From Linyphia triangularis (Eukaryota > Arthropoda > Arachnida > Araneae > Linyphiidae), in contig OZ021727.1 of assembly GCA_963978545.1 (NCBI GenBank), positions 54,138,487 through 54,202,486 of the forward strand: a stretch of 64,000 nt of DNA, given 5' to 3'. This document shows, piece by piece, positions 13,605-24,501 of this stretch. Position numbers and translations under genes: made by a program. The number at the start of each line of letters is the position of its first letter. Positions within the stretch are counted from its first letter, which is position 1. The notes under the pieces were generated by a model. The model was not told where the DNA came from. It saw nothing but the letters and a program-made list of their open reading frames with translations, and did no database searches.

Positions 13605-14805
13605 AAAATCAAAATTATATTGATTAGTATAATACTTATTCATATTTAGAAATCGAGAAATTAAATTTTTTTAAGTAAATAAGAGTAGGCCTAATGCTTA
13701 AAAATTTTAGTTTTCAGAATAGTATTGTCCCTTATTATCAAATGCGGGAAGTTATCTTCTTGCTCGTATCTTAGCCCGTATATAACCATCTCTTGCAACA
13801 TCACTACAAACTTTCGTTGAAGCTTCAAGTTTAACACATCATCTTATGAGTTTAGCACACACTTCTTTGACTGCTTGTGTGTGACATGGAAACTTCTCAA
13901 ATGGTACTATATGAGCCTGCTCTTCCCACATATCTTCCAATTCTTCATCTTTTATAACATTCTAAGTGGTGGTTCTGTTATGGTGTACTTTGACCAGTCA
14001 AAGAGATCAATGTAATCAACGGCCTTAAAGTTAAGTTCAGGAGGTTTGATGAAGCGTATGTCTTTGGATTTCTTAATTCTGATGTTCATGATTCACCTTA
14101 CTGTAAATTCCCGGATATGGTATCAAAAATTCATTAGCATTGCAACTAGCATATTTTCCGGATGGGTAAAATATGCATTGTTTGAAATCATTTTTGTCTG
14201 TAATTTTCTGGTCATGGTCAGGCAACTGTCTTGATAGAGAAATCATCTTTCAGATTTGTCGGGCCCCACAGTGAAATGTGGTTTTATTTTTATCTCGAAC
14301 TACATTGGTGCATAAACCAGAATTACAAACTTTACGATTATACGAAGTTCTTCGGTTGGATTTTCGGTACCAATGTCTGTTATACACATGTACACTTTAA
14401 TGCCGTTGATTACATTGATCTCATTGACTGGTCAAAGTACAACATAACAGAAACACCACTTACAATGTATATAAAAGATGAAGAACTGGAAGATCTGTGG
14501 AAAAAACAGGTTCCTATAATACCATTTGAGTAGTTTTTTTGTCACTCCCAAGCAATCGAGAGATGTGTTAAACTCATATATGAAGCTTTAACGAAAGTTT
14601 GTGGTGATGTTGCACAGACGGTTATATACGAGCTATGAGATTCAAGCAATAAGAGAGCTTCCAACATTTGATAATACGAGGCAGTACTATTCTGAAGACT
14701 AAACTTTAAAAGGATTAGGCCATACTTTATAATATATTAATTTCTCGATTTCTAAATATGAATAAGTATCGTACTTGTAAATATACTTTTGATTTTTAAA
14801 ATGTA
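13605..14805. mobile_element. Foldback relic, copy D of the same transposon family
   Basis: Two arms of about 450-500 bp are inverted copies of each other: roughly 13605-14110 and 14345-14805. Paired blocks include AGAAATCGAGAAATT (13648 against its complement near 14745), ACTTTCGTTGAAGCTTC (13812) with its counterpart near 14585, and CATTGATCTCATTGACTGG (14414) with its complement near 13995. The right arm reads on the plus strand as the C-terminal end of the family protein, including DYIDLIDW as in copy B, so the element is an inverted duplication of one end of a larger transposon. Confidence 0.7.
14375..14533 (+). pseudogene. C-terminal fragment of the transposon protein, copy D
   Basis: An open frame runs to a stop at 14533 and contains FNAVDYIDLIDWSKY followed by TETPLTMYIKDEELEDLW. 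Copy B carries FEAEDYIDLIDWKN at 22600-22650 on the minus strand followed by a related acidic stretch, so both are the same domain. After the stop the frame continues with CHSQAIERCVKLIYEAL, the family's usual next block, so the stop is probably a mutation. The mirrored left arm (about 13860-14040) holds a damaged minus-strand version. Confidence 0.6.
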
Positions 14806-14839
14806 TATTATTTATTTTTTTGTGATTATTGAAATGCCA

Positions 14840-15890
14840 GGAGGAGTAACTAGATATTGAGCAACATTGAAGACATTTTTAAGTGGTTTCTAACTGACCC
14901 ATTCAAAGTACGCTGCTTTTCGTCCTTATTTTTATTCTTTTACTCAGATGGGCGGTAAATATTTAGGCGGCTAAATATTTAGCAAAACGGACAAAATTGT
15001 TTGTGTGTTCTCACCGACACATAAGGAAACTATTACATTATACCAATGCGAGTTTTTATAAACAATTTCAAGAAAATTCTAAAAACTGGCTTAAAAGTGG
15101 ATTTTTTTAATGTTTTGGACATTTTTAACGCCAGAGGGGCGCAGCTAGATACTCAACAAAATTGATGAAATATGTTGTCTGTTTTAATTGACCCATTAGG
15201 CAACTTTTCCACACTATGTCAATTTTGGTCCAATCTAACGTTTAATCTTACAATCTTGCAACATTTAAGCACATGTTTGTCCATAACGAGAGGAGCGAGG
15301 CTAAATATTGAACAAAACGGACGAAATGTTGTACATATTCTAACCGACAAATAAGGCAACTATTCCATTCGACGCGGCAGTTTTAAAAAATAATTTCAAA
15401 AAAATTCTTAAAACTGTCTTAAAAGTGAATTTTTGTATGATTTGGAGATATTCAATGCAAGAGGGGCGGGGCTAGAAATTGAACAAAATGTGTGTGTTTT
15501 AACTGACACATTAGAAGACTTTGCCATGCTATTCCAAGAGACCGATTTCGTAAAAAATATTTTTTTGGTCCACTCTAACGTCCAACTTGTTACGATTTTG
15601 TGACATTTATGCACATTTTTGTTCAAAGCAAGAGGGGCGCAGCTAAATATTGAGCAAAATGGACAAAATTGTTTGCTTGTTCTAACTGATACATTAGGCA
15701 ACAATGCCATGCTACACCAAAGCCAAGTGCATTTTTTTTTTCACTTTTTACATTTTCAATCTCAGAGGGGCACGGCTAGACATTAAGCAAAATTGACGAA
15801 ATTGTGTGTGTGTTCTAATAGACCCATTAGGCAACTTTTCCGTGCTATTCCCAAAACGATTTCGAAAAGAAAAAAAAAAGAAGAAAAAAA
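14840..15890. repeat. Tandem array, unit about 135-173 bp
   Basis: A unit built around GAGGGGCGCAGCTAGATATT, then GAGCAAAATGGACGAAATTG, TCTAACTGACACATTAGGCA and ACTTTTCCATGCTATTCC recurs about seven times. The GAGGGGCG-like start falls near 14844, 14950, 15131, 15288, 15460, 15631 and 15765. Spacing alternates between shorter and longer intervals, and the first and last units are the most degraded. Open frames on both strands within the array follow the repeat and are not genes. Confidence 0.8.
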
Positions 15891-18800
15891 TTGCCATTTT
15901 CGGCCCACCCTACTCTACATTCGACCCACCCACCCCTCAAAAGTGCAATCACGATACATTGTCCTTATACGTATAAAGAAAGTAATGTTTATTGGTTGGT
16001 ACCCTAACTAGATTTTTCCTTGAAAAAAAATATCAAATATACGGATGGGGGGGGGGGGATAAAAAAATCGATATCAGTCTGGAGGTAGTTAGACTTATCA
16101 TAATGTAATAAATTTCACACAGGTTAATTTGAGGCCATTTAGCATCTTTTTATCACTATGCCCCTTTAAAAAGGATAAAAAAAAGTTGGGTTTTTTTCTT
16201 CTTTTTTCTTAAGTTCATTTTATGACTACGAAAATTCTCTTAATATGTTTGAAAATAATCTTTATATTAAACTTGTATTAAGCAACTTTTAGTTCTCAGA
16301 GAAAAAAAATTGTGAACTTCCACTAATTCAGTGCATACCAACACAAAAAGTGTACAAATACAATAATTCAAAAATCATTTTATAAAAGAGTTTACAAAAC
16401 TAGAGCATATTTATAAAAAACAGTCCATACACAGTTAATAAAAGTTCAGTTAGTTTTACAGTTCATACAAAAAAGTTACATATTTTGTGTCATAAGTGTG
16501 TTCCAAAAATCATTAATGCAAAAAACAAACAAAAGAACAATCCGTAGCTTTGTGTTTATTTGCAACAGATCTGTGAGATTCTTATGGGATTTTATTTATA
16601 AATGCACATACAGAATCGGATACGAACATAATGTAGTATCGCACAAATTTATAATGTAATGAAGAAAAACTTAACAGAAAAAGCAACTTTATACACAATT
16701 GGTGGTATACAGCTTGTTGTCTTGTTAATAAATTTTGGATTGATGACGGGTAACGCCATCATTGAAGTTTAATGATAATCATCATTGATAAAAGTATTAA
16801 AATAAGAAAAGTCATTCATTAAAACTATTGAAAACTTTTATATATTGTATTACTCTACATCATAAATATTTCATAAAAAAATGAAAACAATATTGAATCA
16901 AATCTTACCTTCGCAAATTATACGCTACAAATACCAACTGGCAAATGCAAACTGAAAATTTCAGCCACAAGAATAAAAAGTTTTACTAATTAAATTACAT
17001 GTACTCCAAAATATTTTATGACATACAACTTATAAACTCATCTATTTTAACTTTAATGTATACTTTAAGCTAAATATAATACTATCATTACTCAAAAATA
17101 TAGAAATAGTGAAATTGTTATTAAAATTATTATTTTCCTTAATTTCTTTTCATCATCGTAACTTTTCTCATTTGAGTACAAAATGAAGTAAAACTGAATT
17201 CTTAATCAATATTGGAAAATCTTTGAAGTAATCAACATTTATCCATTTTTCAAAAGTCCTATATTTTTATCAAAATAATTATAGTATAAAAATCTTATTA
17301 AATGAAATAACCTAAAATTTATCTACCTGTCGGATATTTCAAAAATAGTGATTTTCTATCATTTCAAATATATATTTATTTTCAACGTACAATTTTAATC
17401 CGGGAGTACTACAATAAATATGAAGCAATCGTATTTTAGAATACCAATTGCTACTAACACAACATCTAGGAAACAAGCTTTTAAAAATGTGTGAAAGACA
17501 ACTCCTCCCTCCATATATATTCCCTTATTTTATTTCTACCATATAAGGAAAACTTCGAAAACTTTTCCCTTTGGAATATCCTACATTTCAGAGAGGAAAT
17601 TATAGTATACAACAGGCCGGCATCAGACAATCAAGTGACCAAATAACGAGTGGGAAGGAAAAAATACAGTAAACCTAAAACAAATACAAAAGGCAAAAAA
17701 TACGGTTTTCGAAGAAGACTTTAAAGGAATAGAAATTTCTTGATAGAAAGAGGGGGGTCCAGAAGAAACTCTTGATAGCAGCCTTTGGCGCAAAGACTTA
17801 TCGATTCTTTTTAGAAGTACTTGAGCTCTTGAAGAAGGAAGAAAAAACAGAATGGATTTGAAGAGTTTGTGGAAAAAAAGACCTTAAGAAAAAAAATTAT
17901 AAACGAACGGATTTTTAAGTAGCATTTTTGTCTGTATCCTTTCTCGGATAGTATTGACAATGAAGCTGTTGTTAAAGCGGGGGAAATAAAAAAAAAGTTT
18001 TCTTTGCCTTTTTAGCATCCTAAAACATCGGATATCGAGGATTTTCTTTTCAAAGTTTTATTTTCGTGTTTATAAAGGGCCACGCTTTTCGTATATTCTA
18101 AATGCTTTCGTCTGAGTTTGAAATTTTCATCTGCCAAGACTTTTTATTGCCTTGGGTTGCGTTTGAAATACAGTCATTTCCATACTATATCGTATGTTAA
18201 TGCAAAATAATGGGTTAGATTTGGTGATAATTTAGGCAAACGAATGAAATATTTGTTGCATTTACGTTTTATCTAACTTAAGGGAGAGGAGTGAGGAAAT
18301 AATTGAGACAAATTAAAATTGATTTGAAAGCTAAAACAGGTCGCTGTAAAAAGAAGAAATTTTGGAAGTTGTAAGATTGTGGTATTGTATAATGGTAGGG
18401 TAGAATGATGTATTTGTAGACAAAATTTATACTCCCAACTTTTAACAGATGTTGAAAAATAATTTTCGGTAACAAAAATATGTATTTAATTCATTTAAAA
18501 AGTTCCAAAAAAGAATTGTTTTATTTTAAAATTTCTAAGTTCTAATATAGAAAAGTAATTCTATTATAAGAAAATCTTCTAAAAGAGACTCACATTTTAT
18601 CTATAGATACAGTACCTCAACCAATCTACAGATATATTATTCCATATGTAATGACATGTCATAAGATGTTTACAGTTAAATAAATCTTGAGTTACAGATT
18701 TTCCTTGAAGGGATTGCCAGCGCTTCTCCTTGTAGTCCTTTCTTGAAGTGTATGTAAAAATATCTTTGTGTAATAAGTAACTGTTTATATTTACGTGGAT

Positions 18801-20640
18801 CTATAGGGCTGCTGTGGAAATTAGTGTAGATATGTAAACATATTTTGTACGCAGTTTCTTAAAACTGAAATGCGTGAAATGCAATACCAATCAGCTAAAA
18901 TGTTCAATAATAGCATTTCAAGGAATTTCAAGGAAGAAAACACGATTTGTACTAAGATTTACCAAATATGGTGTGACTCAGTAAAACATCCTTTTCCTGT
19001 ACAGAACAACTTAATGTTTGAGAATATATGAACAGGAAGTTGAGATTTGTATCTGGATTGTATGTGTTCAATCATATTAATCAAATATTAAAATATTTGA
19101 AAAAAAATCTCGCAGTCAAAGATTAAAATTTCTTTACCGTGAATTTTAAAAAGTATATCATCACCAAAATATTAAGATATTTAAAATTATTAAGTGCGAA
19201 CAACCAAAATGCCTAATATTCCTCTAAAAATCAACGAGGTGTTAATTACTGTTTTCATAAATACTACAGGTACACTGCTCCACGTAGTTAGTGATGCAGT
19301 TGATATAGGTTTTTTCAATATCTAACTTTGAAATCTTATAACTGCGCAATTGTGAGAGACAGAAAAGTCATGTTGTATGTTGGATAGAATACATTGCTTT
19401 GCAAAATAGACTGATACAAGTATATTTATGACAACTACATATGGTTTAGTGATGGAGTTATTTTCCGTTTGGAAGATTTCGTAAACAAATCAAGTTACAA
19501 GGGGTGAATATAAATGTTAGGTACTGAAAACCCATATGTGTGCCATGCAAAACCGTTGCGTTCTCCAAAAGTGACCGCTTGGGGACCTATAAAGGGATCA
19601 TGGGACCCTTTTTCATGAGAGGAATGATGAATTCATTACTTTATATTAAGATTTTACAACAATTTGTTACCACACTTCATTATTGCAACTAATTTTACAA
19701 AGTATTTAAAATTTCATTCATATCGTATGCTTCTCTCTTTCTCTCTCTCTCTCACTGCTTCGTAGTTATGTTGTTTCAAAGTTGCAGAGTCCTTTTTGAA
19801 AGACCCTGTATGTATATGCTTTAGCTTAAAACTCTGTTTACAATGTTCTTATATTAATTTAAATTAAAATCAACTTATATAGGGAACTTTTTTTTAAATT
19901 TAATGCAAGTTTCTATCTATTTGGAGAACGCACTTAATACTCCACCAAAAAAGAGAATTTGTCATATTAAAATTCAGATTCTATAATTTGGAGTATTTAT
20001 TCAGCATATTTAATTCTAAGTAAATAATTCCAAATTCGAATTTGCAGCAACTGCTTTCTTAAACTAACATAAAACATAAACAAAATTACATAAAATTATC
20101 AAAATTAAATTTTATGACAAAATGTAACCATTAAATAACCATAAATAAAAACATTTAAGTAATATATATTTTTTTCAAGCAGTTCAATCTGTTAAGAAGA
20201 GTAAGGTTTTAAAAATAACTAAAAATTATTCAATAACTTAATAAAAGCTTTATAATAATTTTGAATAAATGTGGATCATATATAATATGTATCTTTATTT
20301 TATAAACTATTACATGAATTTCATACCTTGCATGTTCTAGTTTAGTTTTTTCTAGAAAGTATTTAATCGAAAACGTAATTCTCGATTAGAGTTAAATTAA
20401 TCATCAATTAATTTTTTTAATTTAAACTGGTATTCTGTATCCATTACTTAAAACTATTTTTTAATATATTTGCTACAAACATAACCATGTAATAGAATTA
20501 AATTCTTTATTTTGATTACGCATTTGGAATTACTTTAATGTTGTTGTTCTAAGATCAACATTCAGCTTTCCCTAATCTATTTTCAAAAATGTTACTTTAC
20601 TTTAAACTTTACCACCACCACTTTTTACTTTTCAATTCCA
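15891..20640. other. AT-rich stretch, no gene seen
   Basis: No recognisable coding region, inverted repeat or RNA gene was found. There is a G run at about 16047-16057 and a CT repeat at 19734-19756. A slightly less AT-rich part at about 17570-18150 has no long frame and no known motif. Confidence 0.45.
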
Positions 20641-20661
20641 CAATAATAATACATAAGCTAC

Positions 20662-21138
20662 TTGCAGCTCTGCATATGTGCATCTATTCCCATAACCATT
20701 CTAGTCCGCGTTCCAAATGTGCTCGGAATCTACCTCATTCCATTTGACTTTTTGTTCCAATTTTTGGAACTACTGATCAGATATAAGGCAGAAAATCTAA
20801 TCTCCACTTCAAATATCTCTCTGTTCCCCCGAGATCCAATTTCTTTGGAAAATAACAACAAAATGTTGGCAAATAAAGCCAGTGAACGCAGAAGCTTTCG
20901 ATCGGTTCTTAATATATATGACTTCATCGAGAGTTGGAATTCCTGGTGCATCTCACTTTCTAGTTGTGTTTCTTTTTGTTTGTTATCTGCCTTTTGGGTT
21001 GAGTTGTTGCTAGCTTCTACGTGGCCAGGATTAAAACTTACAATTTGTATTCTTCCTGTTCCTGAATCCCGTTTTCGTCAAATGGTAGGGATCGCGTTTC
21101 CGAAATATCTAAAAGCTTTGGAGATTTGCTGCGTTTAG
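20662..21138. other. Unexplained GC-richer island, open on both strands
   Basis: This block has markedly higher GC than the AT-rich DNA on either side. It is open for 158 codons on the plus strand (20662-21138) and about 73 codons on the minus strand (20730-20951). Neither translation shows a domain I recognise. The minus-strand reading is rich in Lys, Gln and Ser and could be a distal exon or 3' UTR of the Dscam-like gene, which is transcribed in this direction. A piece of an unknown mobile element is equally possible. Confidence 0.3.
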
Positions 21139-21922
21139 ATTTCGCTTTTGTCTTTTTATTCCGTTGTTCTTTTGTTTTCGAAACCTAAACTATAACTTAC
21201 ATCTGGATTTTGATCAAATTGATCCATTGCGAAGGAAGAGGAAATGCTTTTAGGTAACTTTTTTTGGAATGACTTTTCTGCTATGTTAAAATAAAATAAG
21301 CTTGGATAAATATTACTTTTAAAATTTATACTTAGGATTTAAAATACAAGAGATAGAGATTTAAGAAGCTAAACATTAATGCGATATTTGAAAATATAAA
21401 TAGATTGAAATTCTGATTACAGAATACATTTGTAAACTGTTGAAATTGTAATATGCAAAACACATAATATCTCGTCCACTATTATTACTTTAAAAACAGT
21501 ATTTTCTGTTAGCGAAATAATATAAAAATTTAGTGAAACAAAAAGTATTTTGTTGGTGTATTTTCTATACATTCTATTTTAATGAACAGTTTATAATAAA
21601 GGTTTATTATTATTTAGGATCATAATGATTAATATGTGCTTTTTACCAGTATTTTTTTAATCGTACAACAGTTTTAGTATTATTAAATATTGTTTCGTTT
21701 CTTGAAATTAATATTCTGATTCTATGAGAAATAAAATCTGGGATGAAAAAATGGGCTAATTAATATGGTATGTCATTTAATATTAGCAAATGTCAGGTTT
21801 TACACATGGGTAACAAAATTAAAATGCATCTTACAATTAACAAGGTATTAAAATAAATGATACTTGCGTTGTCATGATCTGGGGGTGTTGGTAAGTAAAG
21901 ATTTTAAAATGGGGTAACAATT
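21139..21922. other. AT-rich stretch, no gene seen
   Basis: No feature was recognised. Confidence 0.4.
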
Positions 21923-24010
21923 AGGGCGTATCGAAAAAATCGAAATTTTTCAAATCTTTTAGCGGTAGTGCGGAAAACTTGCGGACACCCACTAATACGT
22001 GTGTGAAATTTTAAAACTCTGGATTAATATCTTCTGTCGCCTCAATAGCTCGAAAGTTCCGAAATTTGGGCTAAAAGTGATTAAAATTCAAAAATACATA
22101 AAAAATTCCAGATTTTGCTGTAAGTTTAAGGATGGTGTTTACTAGTTACTATTTTTGACAACAAGAACTAAAAAAAATTTTTATAATTATAGGTTAATAT
22201 CTTCTGCTACCTCAGCAACACCAAATTTTGGAAAATAAAAGGCTAAATTTCAAAAAAATAAATAAAAAATACACGTCACACGTTACCTCATTTTAAAGGG
22301 ATCAGAAATGTTATTGCGTTTCAAATATACAATTGACGATATCATTACTACTTGTAATCCTTTTTTGTCTCGAATTTCGACATGGGTTTTCTGGATTCTA
22401 GAGTAGCTCTTATGAATTTATCCCTGTTTTCAGGCCCAATTGTTTTCTCGGAGGCTGCGTGACAAGTTTCACAATTCGCTCGACTGCTTGTGTATGTTAA
22501 GGAAATTGTATGAAGTGCCAGCAGGACTTCGGCATACCGTCCTCTGTCATTTTCAAAAGATCTTGAAAACTTATCTCTCTTAGAACTGGCGGCGATATCT
22601 CAAAACAATTTTTCCAGTCAATGAGATCAATATAGTCTTCAGCTTCAAAATTGATGTCAGGAATAACGAATCTGCGCACATTTCGGCTAATTTCTCTCGC
22701 CTTTATTATTCTTCGAGCTGCAATGATTCTGATATGACATCTTTAATCAGTTAACATGGCCAAAAGCATGTTTTCTGGAGCAGCAAAATAAGCCTTTCGA
22801 GAAATAACTGGATCGATTACGTCACAATACTTCTTAGGCAAGTACCGAGATGAGCTTATGAAATGCTACAGATGTCTAGGACCATCTTTTATGGAGTGAT
22901 TAATCTTAATTCGGAACCATGAGGATGCGTAGACTCTTGGAATGAATTCAACTAAAGTTAGTAGTTTATTTGATGGGTCTGATGTAGATATATATAACCT
23001 CAGTATTCGATTTGCAGTTGTTAGCCAGCGGGCCAAATTCAACGTTCCTGGTTCTCGGTTAGCTAGATCTAAACTACAAATGCCAGAACTAATGGCAGTG
23101 CAAATGTCGAATAAGTATTTCTGATCTGAACTGAGTAATCTACTATCAATGTGTGGCAACTCGCATTTAATATTATTAAAAGCAACGACTGAAAGTTTTT
23201 CACATCCTTTAAGTTTTCGTCCAATGTCTCCAGTGTAAGATGAAGGGTCAGAAGACTTGCCGTCTATTGACTGGAATAAGTGTCGTAATGGCAACTCGTT
23301 AAAATGAAGTAAACATACAATCCATTGGAGTGGTCTCTGAAGTTGTTTAATTTCAAGCCTGCGAATTACACCAGTAAACATTCCTGTGTTCACCACAGTT
23401 CCGTCACACCCGACAACTGTGAGCTTGCTAAAATCATCCAAAAAAGTACTTGTTACATATTCGTAAATGCTGTTCTATACACGAAGACTACATCCACTTT
23501 CAGGTGTAACATTCCCCACGTACGAAGAACCAGGCTCCGATACAATACAGTAATGTGCTTCTACAATTGTTCTTTGGAACTGCTTTCCCTCGAGTGTTTC
23601 TGATGTTAAAGTTTTGTCATGCTTGGCATCAAAATAAAGGCCAGATAGATTGGAATGATTTCCATTTAATTTTTATACCATTTGCTTGTAAACTCTTGAT
23701 TTTTTTCTCCATACTTTGTTTTTGTCTTTGACGAGACTGGAATTCGATTAAGATATTAAACTCAAATCTTTCATAAAACTCGATGCAATAGCAGCCGTGG
23801 CTCTGTTAGAAACACCATATCTTTACTGACAATAATTGTGTTGTCCAATTTTACATGCATCTGAAGACTCCTTGAATCCTGCTGAAGAAAAGGCGTGTAG
23901 GGCGCCTCTTTGGTATCCACCTCCACCTCCATCATATCTTCCTTTTCCAGAGTAAAGCTTGAAACAGAAGCAGGAGACGCCTTTTTTTTTTTTTTTACTT
24001 TGCACTTACC
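21923..24010 (-). mobile_element. DNA transposon relic, copy B (best preserved)
   Basis: It begins with AGGGCGTATCGAAAAAATCG, clearly related to the left end of copy A, and then follows copy A block by block: a TCTTCTGTCGCCTCAATAG segment, a TCTTCTGCTACCTCAGCAAC segment and a GTTTTCTGGATTCTAGAG segment. The right inverted repeat was not found, so the copy may be truncated on that side near the polypurine run at 23983. It carries the family protein on the minus strand. Confidence 0.65.
22497..24010 (-). pseudogene. Transposon-encoded protein, copy B, with stops and frameshifts
   Basis: The longest intact piece is 22866-23441 (191 codons). It holds the family core: VVGCDGTVVNTG, then RPLQWIVCLLHFNELPLRH, a YTGDIGRKLKGCE block and a LARWLTTANRILRLY block. 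Upstream, in other frames, are an EPGSSYVGNVTPESG block (23490-23550) and a VSNRATAAIASS block (near 23810). Downstream, past a stop, 22497-22679 carries DYIDLIDW and matches copies C and D. I recognise this as a widespread arthropod family usually left as uncharacterised. Its place inside an element with inverted ends suggests a transposase, with the Asp of CDGT a possible catalytic residue; that is inference. At least three breaks make it non-functional. Confidence 0.65.
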
Positions 24011-24296
24011 TGGACACATTTAGCATAGTTGTTTTTGCGGTTTAGCTACCCATTCCAAGAATAACTTGTCATTTGCATAATAAAATTCCTACGTTTCACA
24101 TGCAGAAAAAAAATACTGATATTTTGTTGTTTTGGGATACTAAATACTTAAAAAAATTATCTTATATATTATTATTTTATCTTTGGTATAAGTAACCAGT
24201 TAGGACATTTGTTTATTGAAAAACATTTATTACTAATAAAAGTAATTGTCCATTGTTCGTAAAAATAAAATTAAAATATTTTTATATTAAACCATA

Positions 24297-24499
24297 TACT
24301 ATTAAAAATTTTGTTCCACCTTGCACCAAAAATTGATTCCCATTTAGCTGCAACTAACATTTGGTGCTTAGTTTCACGACTTAACTGTGCTACCTCGGAC
24401 CTTAGGAACCATTAAATCGTGAAACTGATCACCAAATGTTGGTTGCAGCTAAATGGGAACCAATGTTTAGTGCAAGGTAGAGCAAAAATTTTAATAGTG
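24297..24499. mobile_element. Hairpin MITE, 203 bp
   Basis: Nearly the whole element is an imperfect palindrome. The left arm runs ACTATTAAAAATTTTG, then ACCTTGCACC and CCCATTTAGCTGCAACTAAC; the right arm is its complement with a few mismatches. It is flanked by TA on both sides (24295-24296 and 24500-24501), the target duplication typical of Tc1/mariner-mobilised MITEs. It has no coding capacity. Confidence 0.75.
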
Positions 24500-24501
24500 T
24501 A

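Noticed and set aside
14046..14234. Plus-strand hydrophobic frame in the centre of foldback D
   Set aside because: Lies in and opposite the decayed arm; no family match and no sign of a start context.
15408..15710. Frames of 60-100 codons in the tandem array
   Set aside because: They follow the repeat units on both strands and have no family resemblance.
23771..24019. Minus-strand frame with a Lys run and acidic stretch
   Set aside because: It overlaps the N-terminal part of copy B in a different frame; the Lys run comes from an A-rich tract on the coding strand, so it is not treated as a separate gene.
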